From Lysinibacillus fusiformis (lineage in GTDB: Bacteria > Bacillota > Bacilli > Bacillales_A > Planococcaceae), in NCBI GenBank assembly GCA_030027265.1, contig JASENG010000014.1:48506-112505 (forward strand): a stretch of 64,000 bases of DNA, given 5' to 3'. Below, piece by piece: positions 46,007 to 55,756 of the stretch. Position 1 is the stretch's first letter. The number at the start of each line of letters is the position of its first letter. The position numbers and the translations under genes were made by a program. The notes beneath the pieces are model-generated. The model saw nothing but the letters and a program-made list of their open reading frames with translations, was not told where the DNA came from and searched no databases.

Positions 46007-46618
46007 ATGAAAAGCTCTGATTCGAATGCAATTAAAAGAGGCCAGGCCATTTCATTTCGAGTCCCATCGGATACGCCAGATCATCTATTAAAGCATTTAC
46101 AAAAACTAAAGGAAACCGAAAGAAGGAATTTCTCGAGTAAAGTTGCTGAATTTGTACTGAGAGGGGTTGGCGAATCTGTTTCGAAGGACCGGGAAACGAT
46201 TACTGTCCCTCTTCCTCATAGATTAAGTAAGTCGCAGCGAGATTGGTTGAAGCATGAGCATTCTGAGGCTCTATTAGGGACAATTATCTATCAATTGTTG
46301 TTGGATCCAGTTCGCGCGACAGCCTTGCTAGCCTCATTAAATAGCAGCTCTTTGGATATTAACCAGGCTTTATATCTACAAGAGGATTTATCGAGCGAAG
46401 AGTTTTCAGCTGAAGAAGAACTGCCGCAGGAGGATTACGCTTCTGCTTCAGCTCGGGAAACAGCTGTGACCGATGTTTTAGACACGATGGACGACTTGGA
46501 CGATTTTGATTGGGAGAATGCAACTCAAAATCAACAGATAGAGACCGAAGAGAAGCAGGCTAGCGTAGAGGATTTGGACAGCCTTTTAGGAGATTTTCTA
46601 AATAAAATGAATAAGTAG
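46007..46618 (+). CDS. ParR-like DNA-binding adaptor
   Basis: This 203-residue protein has an N-terminal ribbon-helix-helix-like segment (QAISFRVPSDTP, then HLLKHLQKLKETERRNFSSK; about residues 12-55), possibly a second similar unit (ETITVPLPHRLSKSQRDWLK; about 63-110), a long acidic linker, and a short C-terminal helix (VEDLDSLLGDFLNKMNK). In ParR proteins the N-terminus binds parC and the C-terminal helix contacts ParM, so this layout fits well although overall sequence similarity is low. It follows parM by 13 bases with GGGTGATG as ribosome site. Confidence 0.7.
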   Translation: MKSSDSNAIKRGQAISFRVPSDTPDHLLKHLQKLKETERRNFSSKVAEFVLRGVGESVSKDRETITVPLPHRLSKSQRDWLKHEHSEALLGTIIYQLLLDPVRATALLASLNSSSLDINQALYLQEDLSSEEFSAEEELPQEDYASASARETAVTDVLDTMDDLDDFDWENATQNQQIETEEKQASVEDLDSLLGDFLNKMNK

Positions 46619-46678
46619 CAGGCTAATCGACGATGCCAACCTATTTGTTTTGCATATCCTACTGAAAAACGGTAGGGT

Positions 46679-47776
46679 GTGTGGATTTTGATAAATAAGT
46701 ATGTTAGTAAGGTTTCGCTGCCGGAAGATACCGGAACTCATTTGATTGCCAATATTGAGTGGTGGTACTGTTTTTCCTATCTTACTGGAGATAAGGGTGG
46801 CCGGTATGCAGCAATGGCCTCCTTCTTTAGAGTAGGAGAAACTGAGCTTCATAAGGGTCATTATTTAATCTTTTCCTTGATTGATCTTGGTAAGGAAGAA
46901 CAGTATAACTACTCTCTAATTGACTCAAAATTACAGCTGAATTTACTGGGCATGTATCTTCCATTCTATCTTTTGCTTCATCCAGCAGATACGAGTATGT
47001 GGAAATTATACAAAAGATTATTAGTCGGTAAAATTCCTTCTCCGCATTCAAAAATGAAAAAAGCTGTAATTGAGCATTACCCAACAAAGTTATTATATGG
47101 AGATAATCAGTTAGTGTTTTCCGGGGAAAATGAGGATCGCTTTACTGTCCATCTAGAAGATGAAAAGATGGAAATAGATCTACAATTCAGCCCCATTAAA
47201 CCCGTTTCCCTCATAGGCGGGAACGGAAAACCTGATGATTTATATTATTATTCCTTCACTAAAAACAATGTACAAGGGCGCATTCAAACAGAAAACGGCA
47301 TTGAAAATGTAACGGGGCAAGGCTGGTTCGATCATCAATGGGGACATGATTATGGATTGATTCAAGGGGATGGCTGGAATTGGTTTGGTCTGCAATTGAA
47401 TGATGGACGTGAGTTGTTATTAAATGAGATGCATTCGAATAAGGGAGAGAAAAAATTATCCCAAATGGCTAATTTAATCGAGCGGGATGGAACGCTTCGT
47501 TTTACGAATGATGTCTCTTTTCAAGCTTTAAAGTATTGGAACAGTCCACAGACGAATGCGAAATATCCGTTAGAATGGAAAATTACCATCCCTGAATTTT
47601 CAATCGAGATAAATGTCGATGCTGCGTTTCCTAAGCAAGAAATGCCCATTCTCGGACCGCTTCATGCAATTTGGGAAGGTGCCTGTAATGTTTATGGTCA
47701 GGAAACCTTATCGAATGGAAAGAAAAAAACATTAAAAGGCAAGGGATTCATGGAATTGGTAGGCTATGCATTTTAA
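46679..47776 (+). CDS. CrtC/AttH-like lipocalin-domain protein
   Basis: This 365-residue protein resembles the CrtC/AttH family: an N-terminal lipocalin-like half with IEWWYCFSYLTGDKGGRYAA, and a second half with GQGWFDHQWGHDYGL and GWNWFGLQLNDGRELLL, the WFDHQWG element being diagnostic. Members hydrate carotenoids or are of unknown role, and bind hydrophobic ligands. The start is uncertain: GTG at 46679 or TTG at 46688, with a weak ribosome site. It lies 60 bases after parR, perhaps in the same transcript, and ends in a terminator. No carotenoid genes are near, so carotenoid hydration is doubtful. Confidence 0.75.
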   Translation: MWILINKYVSKVSLPEDTGTHLIANIEWWYCFSYLTGDKGGRYAAMASFFRVGETELHKGHYLIFSLIDLGKEEQYNYSLIDSKLQLNLLGMYLPFYLLLHPADTSMWKLYKRLLVGKIPSPHSKMKKAVIEHYPTKLLYGDNQLVFSGENEDRFTVHLEDEKMEIDLQFSPIKPVSLIGGNGKPDDLYYYSFTKNNVQGRIQTENGIENVTGQGWFDHQWGHDYGLIQGDGWNWFGLQLNDGRELLLNEMHSNKGEKKLSQMANLIERDGTLRFTNDVSFQALKYWNSPQTNAKYPLEWKITIPEFSIEINVDAAFPKQEMPILGPLHAIWEGACNVYGQETLSNGKKKTLKGKGFMELVGYAF

Positions 47777-47810
47777 AAAAGTGAAGCACAATGCTGCTTC
47801 ACTTTTTTAA
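47775..47810 (+). terminator. Terminator after CrtC-like gene
   Basis: Stem AAAAAGTGAAGCA / TGCTTCACTTTTT with a 5-base loop. Confidence 0.85.
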
Positions 47811-48126
47811 TGCTCAACCTGTTCAAAATAATTATCTTCAAAGGTAATTTGACAATAAACACGCTGCCTTTTTCTTTTAAGAAATGGAGATATGTGGCGG
47901 AGATAATTATGTAGATGAGATGGATAAATAGGCAATTATCCGTTTGATCTTCCGTCTTTTTTTATATTTAAAGTTAGTAGAGGTTTTTCTAGGGTACACG
48001 GAACTTTTAAGAAACCTTTGTTTTTTTGTCGGGAAGATCATCAATTCCTAGTTGGATTTGTTATATAATGGAATTAGCTGGGTAAAGGGATTCGTTGAAT
48101 TTTGTATAAAGGAGGGACTGTACTTT

Positions 48127-48621
48127 ATGAAGAATCTATATATTAAGCAAAAAGTCTTCAGTTTAAGCGGTAAATTTACTGTGAAGGATGAGCTTGAGCA
48201 AGATGTATATTATGTGGAAGGCAGCTTTCTTAAACTTCCAAAGACTTTCTCCATTCTAGATACGGCAAGTAATGAAGTTGGATTGATTACAAAAAAGATG
48301 TTCAGCTTTTTACCGAAGTTTTTTGTTGAGGTGAATGGCAAAGAGGCGGTAACGATTAAGAAGGAATTTTCCTTTTTTAAACCACGTTATACGATTGATG
48401 CTGCTGGAATTGAGGTAAAAGGCAACTGGTGGGATATGAATTTTCAGGTACTACAGCACGGGGAGGTAGTCGGGAATGTGAGCAAGAAATGGTTCACATG
48501 GGGAGATAGCTACCAGGTTCAGATAATGAATGAGGAGATGGAGTCTATTATCATTGCCCTTGTGATTGCCATTGATTGTGTGAAAGCAGATCAAGCAGCA
48601 GCTTCTTCTGCTGCTACTTAA
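48127..48621 (+). CDS. LURP-one-related (YxjI) family protein
   Basis: This 164-residue protein has the Tubby-like beta-barrel LOR/YxjI fold: YIKQKVFSLSGKFTVKDEL, DVYYVEGSFLKLPKTFSI and NWWDMNFQVLQHGEVVGNVSKKWF are typical. The function of the bacterial family is not established; lipid binding and scramblase-like roles are suggested for relatives. AAGGAGG at 48109-48115 selects the ATG at 48127 over the in-frame TTG at 48052. The 350-bp gap upstream holds a terminator and A/T-rich DNA only. Confidence 0.85.
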   Translation: MKNLYIKQKVFSLSGKFTVKDELEQDVYYVEGSFLKLPKTFSILDTASNEVGLITKKMFSFLPKFFVEVNGKEAVTIKKEFSFFKPRYTIDAAGIEVKGNWWDMNFQVLQHGEVVGNVSKKWFTWGDSYQVQIMNEEMESIIIALVIAIDCVKADQAAASSAAT

Positions 48622-48652
48622 AATATTTCCGAAGAAATCCTAGTACTAAAAA

Positions 48653-48681
48653 GCCTATTCAAGCTTATTAATTGAATAGGC
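48653..48681 (+). terminator. Terminator-like hairpin after YxjI-like gene
   Basis: Ten-base stem GCCTATTCAA / TTGAATAGGC with a 9-base loop; T-rich DNA follows at some distance. Confidence 0.55.
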
Positions 48682-48886
48682 AATCTCGTGTTTTATTGTT
48701 TTTTTGGAAAGTTATACCCATATCTATTGTTCGTTCCAATATTTCAAGAATGGAACTGCATTCATTTGCAATCATTATGTGTTCGAAATCATCGCTTTGG
48801 GTTTAAAATATCCAGATATTGTATCTTGTTATAGTAAAATGAACAAAGAGACAATTTTTAGATAGTAAATTGGCTTTTGCTCTTTC

Positions 48887-50560
48887 TTACATCTCTTTTG
48901 GAGCTTTGATGCCCAATAAACGCAAGCTTTCCTCGAGAATAATAGAAACTGCATAGGCGATTTTTAATCTTTCTGTTTGCAATGGATCATTCGTTAAAAA
49001 CTTCGTATTGGCATAATACTTATTGAAACTTCTGGCTAACGATAAACTATATTTTGCGATGATAGCAGGGCTTGCCAGGGTAAAAGCGGCCTCAATTACT
49101 ATCGGGAAGGATTCCATAAATTTAATGGTCCCCCAAGCTTCTTCGTCGAGATTGTTTAAAGTATCCTCCTGTAAAGCAAAATTTCCTTTAGTTAATAAGG
49201 TATGAATACGAGCATTTGTGTATTGAAGGTAGGGACCCGTTTCTCCTTCGAAGTTCACCATTTTTTCAATGGAAAATTCGATATCATTCATACGATCATT
49301 TTTTAAATCATTAAAGATGACAGCACCAATCCCCACATCATTTGCAACTTCATCTTTCTTTTCAAGATTGGGATTTTTTTCTTCAATGTTTTTCTTTGCA
49401 GCTTCGATGGTTTCTGTTAAAACATCCGCCAGTAAAACTACTTTTCCTTTACGCGTGGACATTTTCTTTCCGTCTTTTAACATCATTCCAAAGGGAATAT
49501 GCTCACAATGCTCAGCAAATTCATACCCCATCTTTTTAAGGACAGCAAATAGCTGTTTGAAATGGAGGGATTGTTCATTTCCGACAATATAGAATAGTTT
49601 GGCTGGACTATATTCTTTGTGACGGTAAATGGCTGCAGCTAAATCCCGCGTAGCATATAAAGTAGCCCCATCCTTTTTCGTAATTAGGCAAGGGGTCATA
49701 TTATCCAGCTTTACAACCATTGCTCCTTCAGATTCTTCAAGCAGCCCTTTTGCTGTAAGCTCACCCACTACGGACTGCATTTTATCGTTATAAAAGGCCT
49801 CACCATTAAAGGAGTCAAAAGAAACACCCAGTACCTTATAAATTTGCTCGAATTCTTTTAATGATGCCCCAAGGAACCATTCCCATAAAGAAGCAGCTTC
49901 TATATTGCCACCCTCTAAATCTTTGAATGCTTGACGTGCTTGTTCATTCAGGTCCGCATTGTGCTCGGCTTCTTCATGGAATTTTACGTAAATTTTCAGC
50001 AATTCTTCAATAGGATTTTGTTCGATTGCTTCTTTATTGCCCCATAATTTATAGGCTACAATCAGCTTTCCGAATTGGGTGCCCCAGTCACCAAGGTGGT
50101 TGATGCGAATAGCATTGTATCCTTGCTTTTCTGAGATATTTGCCAGAGCATTTCCAATCACTGTTGAGCGTAGATGCCCCATTGAAAATGGCTTTGCAAT
50201 ATTAGGGGAAGAAAAATCCAAAACTACTTTCTGGCCATTCTTCGGTTTCTCCCCATAGTGCTCTTTTTGAGAGAATACGTTCTTGATCACTTCCTCTGCA
50301 AATTGCAATTGATTGAAAAATACATTGATATACGCGTTTTCTACCCGAACTTCATCGATAAAATCACCATGTATTTTTTCAGCTAATTCTTTGGCGATAA
50401 GCGAAGGTGGCTGCTTATATTTTTTTGCCAATGTAAAGCAAGGGAATGCCAAATCACCTAGCCCGGCATGCTTCGGAGTTTCGATGAGGCTTTCAATTTC
50501 TGTAACCGAATAATTTTCTCCAAGTGCCAACGAAATAATTTTTGCAAGCTTTGTTTTCAC
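48887..50560 (-). CDS. argS: Arginyl-tRNA synthetase
   Basis: This 557-residue class I synthetase charges arginine tRNA. The N-terminal Add-1 region, the HIGH-like motif in SSPNIAKPFSMGHLRSTVIG, the KMSKS-like GKKMSTRKGKVVLL and the C-terminal anticodon-binding domain (LSLARSFNKYYANTKFL) are all present, with the standard length. Translation starts at a GTG preceded by CAAGGAGG. A T-box leader with an arginine specifier lies upstream, so expression rises when arginine tRNA is uncharged. T-box control of argS is not universal in Bacillus and may mark a second, inducible argS copy. Confidence 0.96.
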   Translation of the reverse strand: MKTKLAKIISLALGENYSVTEIESLIETPKHAGLGDLAFPCFTLAKKYKQPPSLIAKELAEKIHGDFIDEVRVENAYINVFFNQLQFAEEVIKNVFSQKEHYGEKPKNGQKVVLDFSSPNIAKPFSMGHLRSTVIGNALANISEKQGYNAIRINHLGDWGTQFGKLIVAYKLWGNKEAIEQNPIEELLKIYVKFHEEAEHNADLNEQARQAFKDLEGGNIEAASLWEWFLGASLKEFEQIYKVLGVSFDSFNGEAFYNDKMQSVVGELTAKGLLEESEGAMVVKLDNMTPCLITKKDGATLYATRDLAAAIYRHKEYSPAKLFYIVGNEQSLHFKQLFAVLKKMGYEFAEHCEHIPFGMMLKDGKKMSTRKGKVVLLADVLTETIEAAKKNIEEKNPNLEKKDEVANDVGIGAVIFNDLKNDRMNDIEFSIEKMVNFEGETGPYLQYTNARIHTLLTKGNFALQEDTLNNLDEEAWGTIKFMESFPIVIEAAFTLASPAIIAKYSLSLARSFNKYYANTKFLTNDPLQTERLKIAYAVSIILEESLRLLGIKAPKEM

Positions 50561-50586
50561 CTTAATAACCTCCTTGAAAAATAAAA

Positions 50587-50840
50587 AGCTCCCGTCTCTA
50601 TTAACAGAGACGAGAGCATAAATTCCCGTGGTACCACTCTAGTTGCCACATATTTGTTGTGGCCTCTTTCTGTTGCTAACGAGGTGTCTCCCCGGTTCTC
50701 CTCTGCGACCTAACGCAAAGCAACTTCTCCAAAGTGCGTTTCACCAAAACTTCCAGATTAGGCTTCCACCGTTCCTAACTCGCTTTGCTTTCCATATTGG
50801 CTACTCTCTTTTTCGCAGAATTTTGTAAAAATTAAATTAA
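50587..50840 (-). promoter_or_regulatory. T-box riboswitch leader of argS (Arg, CGC specifier)
   Basis: On the minus strand the leader contains a stem I region with an AGGAACGGTGGAAG element, the sequence GAAACGCAC in which CGC (50738-50736) is the likely specifier codon for arginine, the T-box core AGAGTGGTACCACGGG (50640-50625), and a terminator stem GCTCTCGTCTCTG / pairing partner with T run (50616-50587). The order and spacing match T-box leaders that read uncharged tRNA through the NCCA end. Confidence 0.9.
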
Positions 50841-50881
50841 ACTGATTTTATCCAATCATTTCCTAAAAAGCAAGGATAGAT

Positions 50882-51559
50882 TTATTCAACCCACTTCACC
50901 ACATCATCAAATGGTCTGCGTGTTTTTGGACGAGGTTCTTTTACGCGATAACCAAAGGCCACCATAACCGAAATACCGAAATGTCCATCCTCCAATAATC
51001 CTTCTGCATCAAGCAGTTGATTCATTTTTTCGATATTGAAGCCTTCAATTGGGCAAGAATCAATGCCGATTTGAGCAGCAGCAGTCATCATATTGCCAAG
51101 CGCTAAATAGGTTTGCTTGCATGCCCAGTCATAAATATGCCGATCGTCATCCAGAAGATTAAAATCATCTCTTTGAAACTCTTCGACTCTACTTAAAAAA
51201 CCATCTAAATGTTCTTCAGGGAAATGGGATACATTTAGCAGGTGGTCCCTTAAATATTCCGAGTTGTATATAGTATCCTGTTTTGTTCTAGCCAGGATAA
51301 TCACAAAATGACTCGCTTCCGGCAGCTTGCTATAAGCACCCCAGGATGAATTTTTAATTTTCTCGCGGAGTTCGGTGTTTTGTACTACGACAAAGCGCCA
51401 TGGTTCAAAGCCAAAGGAGCTCGGAGATAGACGTCCCGTTTCCAATATAAACCGGAAATCTTCATCTGTAATTTTTTTGTCCGGATCAAATTCCTTAGTC
51501 GCATGTCTAAACTGATAGGCATCCAAAATCTCTTGTTTTAAAGACTCTTTTTCTCGCAA
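50882..51559 (-). CDS. NAD(P)H-dependent nitroreductase (YfkO-like)
   Basis: This protein of about 225 residues is an FMN-dependent nitroreductase. FMN-contacting segments are FRHATKEFDPDKKITDED, LETGRLSPSSFGFEPWRFVVVQ and the C-terminal VAFGYRVKEPRPKTRRPFDD. AGGAG is best placed for the TTG at 51559; the upstream GTG lies within the ribosome site. It lies beyond the T-box of argS and appears to be its own unit. Such enzymes reduce nitroaromatics and quinones; the physiological substrate is unknown. Confidence 0.88.
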   Translation of the reverse strand: MREKESLKQEILDAYQFRHATKEFDPDKKITDEDFRFILETGRLSPSSFGFEPWRFVVVQNTELREKIKNSSWGAYSKLPEASHFVIILARTKQDTIYNSEYLRDHLLNVSHFPEEHLDGFLSRVEEFQRDDFNLLDDDRHIYDWACKQTYLALGNMMTAAAQIGIDSCPIEGFNIEKMNQLLDAEGLLEDGHFGISVMVAFGYRVKEPRPKTRRPFDDVVKWVE

Positions 51560-51761
51560 ATGAATCACTCCTATATCGCAAAGATGTGAATTTTTTTATT
51601 CATTATTAGTATAGTCCAATTGAAAAAATCTATCAGTTCATATGATTTATACCCAATTTATCAGAGCTGAAGTCTTGTGAATGAAGCATCTTCTTGAAAA
51701 CTGGGAGATAGTGTATAATCTACTGTAATAATGATTTAATGAGGGTAGGAATGGATGGATT

Positions 51762-52748
51762 ATGAGTAATGGAATTAATGCTAGGGATGTAGCAAAACTT
51801 GCGGGAGTATCACAATCTTCTGTTTCAAGGGTATTTTTTGGAGGAGCCTCTGTTTCCGAAAAAACACGCCAGAAAGTATTAGCTGCTGCGGAGGAATTAG
51901 GTTATGTTCCTAATGAGTTTGCACGAAGTTTAATTACGAATAAAACGAGATTGATTGGTCTTGTCATGAAGGGTGTTCATAACCCATTCTATCCACAGGT
52001 TTTAAAGGAGTTCACTACGCATTTTAAAGAACTTGGGTATAGTGTTTTATTTGTCCATACAAACCATGATGAAATTCAAAAAGAGGATATTGAAATGCTC
52101 TTGCATTACAATGTGGCGGGTGTCATTATAACGGACGCTACGCTTTCATTAAGGGTCATAGAGGATTTTAAAAAGAACAAGATTCCACTTGTGTTATTTA
52201 ATCGAAAAGTGGAAGAACAAAATTTCTTTTCAGTAGGCACAAATAATCTGGAGGCAAGCCGTCACATTGCCGATTATTTACTCCAAAAGGGATGCCGGGA
52301 CATGGTATATGTATCTGGAGCACGAAATACATCCACAAGTATCGAAAGAGAAAGGGGATTTTCGGAAATATTAGCAAAAAATAAGTTGCCCTACAAAATT
52401 TATCATTCAAATTATTCCTACGATGGCGGCTATCATACAGCCAAAACGATTATTCAAAGCGGAGAAATCCCTTCTGCTTTTTTCGTGGCGAACGATATTA
52501 TGGCATTAGGCGTATTAGATGCACTCAGGGAGCATTCAATAGCAGTTCCTGCTGAAACTAAGGTGATTGGATTCGATAATATTGAAATGGCAGCATGGCC
52601 GATTTATAATTTAACGACGTGGGAGCAGCCAATCTCTCAAATGGTGCAAGAAACAGTGGATTACATCATTTCTGAAATCGAGGAATACACAGATAGAATC
52701 GGCAATATAGAGATAAATGGAAGACTAATCGAGAGAAAAACAACATAA
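51762..52748 (+). CDS. LacI family transcriptional regulator
   Basis: This 328-residue regulator has the LacI helix-turn-helix [20 protein letters not shown] with the hinge [13 protein letters not shown], and a periplasmic-binding-protein-like sugar domain to the C-terminus ([30 protein letters not shown]). TATAAT at 51714-51719 may be its -10. It precedes a HisD-like dehydrogenase and a GntP-family permease. Three ATACGTAT palindromes lie between it and those genes, so it probably represses them until their substrate is present. Confidence 0.9.
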   Translation: MSNGINARDVAKLAGVSQSSVSRVFFGGASVSEKTRQKVLAAAEELGYVPNEFARSLITNKTRLIGLVMKGVHNPFYPQVLKEFTTHFKELGYSVLFVHTNHDEIQKEDIEMLLHYNVAGVIITDATLSLRVIEDFKKNKIPLVLFNRKVEEQNFFSVGTNNLEASRHIADYLLQKGCRDMVYVSGARNTSTSIERERGFSEILAKNKLPYKIYHSNYSYDGGYHTAKTIIQSGEIPSAFFVANDIMALGVLDALREHSIAVPAETKVIGFDNIEMAAWPIYNLTTWEQPISQMVQETVDYIISEIEEYTDRIGNIEINGRLIERKTT

Positions 52749-52800
52749 GGGTATTGACATTTATTTATTATCAGAATATTCTTGTGTTATAGCAATTTTT

Positions 52801-52859
52801 GCATACGTATTCATTATGTGGATACGTATCTCTTTTAGAAATTTTTGCATACGTATTCA
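52801..52859. promoter_or_regulatory. Triple LacI-type operator array
   Basis: Three ATACGTAT palindromes occur within 60 bp: GCATACGTATTCA at 52801-52813 and again at 52847-52859 (inside an identical longer repeat beginning TTTTT), with the perfect GATACGTATC at 52821-52830 between. The spacing of centres is about 19 and 27 bp. It lies upstream of the HisD-like gene and next to the LacI gene. Confidence 0.72.
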
Positions 52860-52910
52860 AAATTCGAGTCCAGATTATTTTATTGTTTTGTATCCGCTTT
52901 CAAGATTTTG

Positions 52911-52924
52911 TGTAAGCGTATACA
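52911..52924 (+). promoter_or_regulatory. Candidate cre (CcpA) site
   Basis: TGTAAGCGTATACA matches the cre consensus TGWAARCGYTWWCA at all but one position. It lies 23 bases before the HisD-like start, so carbon catabolite repression of the unit is likely. It might alternatively be a fourth site for the local LacI protein. Confidence 0.55.
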
Positions 52925-52947
52925 CCAATCAAAAGGAGGAATTATTT

Positions 52948-54228
52948 ATGGTAAAGGTCATTAAAGCTGGTAAATCAAAAGAGGAAGTTTCAAAGAATGA
53001 TTTAGAAGTAACAAAAATCGTAGCGGACGCAATTAGAGATATTGAAACTCGTGGTGACGAGGCAGTTCGTGAGTATTCCGAGAAATTTGATAAATGGTCT
53101 CCAGAATCATTCCGTTTAACTGATGAGCAAATTCGTGAGATCGTTGCAAAAGTTCCGGAAGAGACAATTGAGGATATTAAATTTGCACAAAAAAATATCC
53201 GTGAATTTGCAGAAGCTCAATTAGCCTCTCTTCACGATGTTGAAGTGGAAAATATTCCAGGCGTTATTTTAGGACATAAAAATATTCCTGTCAGCAGCGT
53301 AGGATGCTATATTCCTGGAGGACGCTACCCAATGGTTGCCTCTGCACATATGAGTGTATTAACTGCAAAGGTAGCAGGTGTTAAACGTGTAATTGCATGC
53401 ACACCGCCGATTAATGGCGAAGTACCAAACGCAACAATTGCAGCTATGTACTTAGCAGGAGCGGATGAAATCTATTTACTAGGTGGAATTCAAGCGATGG
53501 CAGCAATGGCAATCGGTACAGAGACAATCGATTCAGTAGATATGATTGTTGGACCGGGGAATGCCTTTGTTGCGGAAGCAAAACGTCAATTATTCGGTCG
53601 AGTTGGAATTGACTTATTTGCAGGTCCTACTGAAACATTAGTAGTAGCAGATGAAACAGCAGATGCAGAAATGATTGCTACAGATTTGCTTGGTCAAGGT
53701 GAACACGGTCCAACTTCACCAGGCGCTTTAATTACGACATCTGAAAAACTAGCACAAGAAACAATTGAGGAAATAGAAAGACAGCTTCAAATTTTGCCTA
53801 CAGCTGATGTTGCTCGCGTTTCTTGGGCAGACTATGGGCAAATTTTATTGGTTGATAGTTTAGAAGAAGCCGTGGTAGAGGCGGATAAGCTGGCATTTGA
53901 GCATGTAGAAATTTTAACGGATAATCCAGATTATTTCTTGGAAAATATGACGAACTATGGTTGCCTATTCTTAGGTCCAGAAACTAACGTTGCGTACGGA
54001 GATAAAGTAATCGGTACAAACCATACACTTCCAACAAAGGGTGCAGCCCGTTACACTGGCGGACTTTGGGTTGGTAAATTTATTAAAACAGTGACATATC
54101 AAAAAGTAACGGAGGAAGCTTCTGCTTACATCGGGGAATATGCAGCTCGCCTATGCCAGCTGGAGAACTTTGCAGGACACGCGGAACAAGCGTTGTTGCG
54201 TGTACGCAGATATGGGAATAAAGGATAA
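52948..54228 (+). CDS. HisD-like (histidinol dehydrogenase family) dehydrogenase
   Basis: This 426-residue protein belongs to the zinc-dependent histidinol dehydrogenase family. The metal and catalytic residues are present: Gln and His in LLGQGEHGP, Glu-His in LAFEHVEI and the C-terminal His in [25 protein letters not shown] and AGPTETLV are also conserved. No his genes are nearby; instead there is a LacI regulator and a GntP permease, which points to catabolism of an imported hydroxy compound. Known catabolic relatives include the sulfopropanediol dehydrogenase HpsN. AAAGGAGGAAT selects the ATG at 52948. Confidence 0.85.
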   Translation: MVKVIKAGKSKEEVSKNDLEVTKIVADAIRDIETRGDEAVREYSEKFDKWSPESFRLTDEQIREIVAKVPEETIEDIKFAQKNIREFAEAQLASLHDVEVENIPGVILGHKNIPVSSVGCYIPGGRYPMVASAHMSVLTAKVAGVKRVIACTPPINGEVPNATIAAMYLAGADEIYLLGGIQAMAAMAIGTETIDSVDMIVGPGNAFVAEAKRQLFGRVGIDLFAGPTETLVVADETADAEMIATDLLGQGEHGPTSPGALITTSEKLAQETIEEIERQLQILPTADVARVSWADYGQILLVDSLEEAVVEADKLAFEHVEILTDNPDYFLENMTNYGCLFLGPETNVAYGDKVIGTNHTLPTKGAARYTGGLWVGKFIKTVTYQKVTEEASAYIGEYAARLCQLENFAGHAEQALLRVRRYGNKG

Positions 54229-54259
54229 GTTTTATATAAATAGATAAAGGGGTGAATGT

Positions 54260-55576
54260 ATGGTATTGGGGTTTATTGGATTGTTTGGTGGATTGGCGCT
54301 ATTAATCTACCTAACAATGAAGGGGATGAACTTATTAATAGCAGCTCCGCTTTCAGCATTATTTGTAACGTTATTGAATGGGCTGCCGCTATTTCCGCAG
54401 CTTGCTGAAGAGGGTGCTGCAAACTTTTTAACAAATTATATGACTGGGTTTTCTGGCTTCATTGCCTCGTGGTATTTAATGTTCTTAACTGGTGCCATCT
54501 TTGGAAAGGTTATGGAGGACAGTGGTGCAGCAGATAGTATTTCAAAATGGATTGTGTCTAAAATTGGGATGAAGCGTGCTGCGTTGGCGATAGTAATTGC
54601 CTGTGCGGTATTAACATACGGTGGAGTAAGCTTGTTTGTTGTAGCCTTTTCCGTATACCCAATGGCACTTAGCTTATTTAAAGAGGCAAACTTACCAAGA
54701 AGATTTATACCGGCGGCGCTTGCATTTGGTTCAACTACCTTTACAATGACGTCTGCGGGTTCACCGGAAATTCAAAACTGGATTCCGATTGAGTATTTAG
54801 GAACGAGTCCGTATGCCGGTTGGCAAGTCAGTTTGATTGTCGCAGTATTTATGATGATTTTCGGATATTGGTGGTTAACAAAGGCCATCAAAAAAGCTGT
54901 TAATAAAGGTGAAAAATTTATTGAAAGAGAATCAGATCATCATGAGGTAAGAGAAGAATTACCGAATCCTATACTAAGTCTTATTCCATTAGTTGTAGTA
55001 TTAGCGATTTCTTTTATATTCCATGATTCCTTAGCGCAGTCTGCTTTAATTATTGCCTTAACAAGTGGGTCTATTGCTACGTATTTGATTAATCGCAAAT
55101 ACTTTACGAATGTTGGAAAGGCGATTACGGATGGTACAATCGGTGCGATTATTGCCATTGCAAACACTTCTGCGGTAGTAGGATTTGGCGGAGTAGTAAA
55201 GGCTACAGAGTCTTTCGAGCAAGCAGTTGCATTTATGACGGATATTCCTGGAAGCCCATTAATCGGGGGAGCGCTAGCCGTTGCGGTTATCGCCGGCTTA
55301 ACCGGTTCATCCTCCGGCGGGCAGGCGATTGCATTGCCGTTACTAGCACCTCACTATTTAGATCTAGGTGTAAACCCGGATGCCCTACACCGAGTTGTCG
55401 CGATTTCTTCCGGTTCTCTTGATTCACTGCCATCAGGAGGGTATGTGGTAACAACAATTCGTTCTATTGCAGGTGAAACCCATAAGGATGCCTATCCAAT
55501 GTTTGGGGCTTTAACCGTAGTAGTTCCGTTAGTCGGTGCAATTCTAGCAGTTATCCTATTCTCAATAGGATTATAA
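54260..55576 (+). CDS. GntP family permease
   Basis: This 438-residue membrane protein has about 12 hydrophobic segments and GntP-type features, such as the N-terminal IGLFGGLALLIYLTMKGMNL, AGSPEIQNWIPIEYLGTSPY and the C-terminal GLTGSSSGGQAIALPLLAPHY. The family takes up gluconate and other hydroxy acids by proton symport. AAAGGGGTGA precedes the ATG, 31 bases after the HisD-like gene, so the two are co-transcribed. The substrate is probably that of the dehydrogenase. Confidence 0.88.
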   Translation: MVLGFIGLFGGLALLIYLTMKGMNLLIAAPLSALFVTLLNGLPLFPQLAEEGAANFLTNYMTGFSGFIASWYLMFLTGAIFGKVMEDSGAADSISKWIVSKIGMKRAALAIVIACAVLTYGGVSLFVVAFSVYPMALSLFKEANLPRRFIPAALAFGSTTFTMTSAGSPEIQNWIPIEYLGTSPYAGWQVSLIVAVFMMIFGYWWLTKAIKKAVNKGEKFIERESDHHEVREELPNPILSLIPLVVVLAISFIFHDSLAQSALIIALTSGSIATYLINRKYFTNVGKAITDGTIGAIIAIANTSAVVGFGGVVKATESFEQAVAFMTDIPGSPLIGGALAVAVIAGLTGSSSGGQAIALPLLAPHYLDLGVNPDALHRVVAISSGSLDSLPSGGYVVTTIRSIAGETHKDAYPMFGALTVVVPLVGAILAVILFSIGL

Positions 55577-55584
55577 TTTTAAGG

Positions 55585-55617
55585 AACCCAACAGACGATT
55601 ATGTTTGTTGGGTTTTA
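55585..55617 (+). terminator. Terminator after GntP gene
   Basis: Stem AACCCAACA / TGTTGGGTT with a 13-base loop and T run. Confidence 0.8.
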
Positions 55618-55756
55618 GCTGTTTTAGGCTGCCCTTTTTAATGGCGGCTTATTTTCGTTCATATTCAGTTCATATATGGCCTCTATAATCTCACTTGTAA
55701 GCAATATTAAATACCTTATCAAAGTACAAATTTGTTTTATCACAAGGAGGATAATC

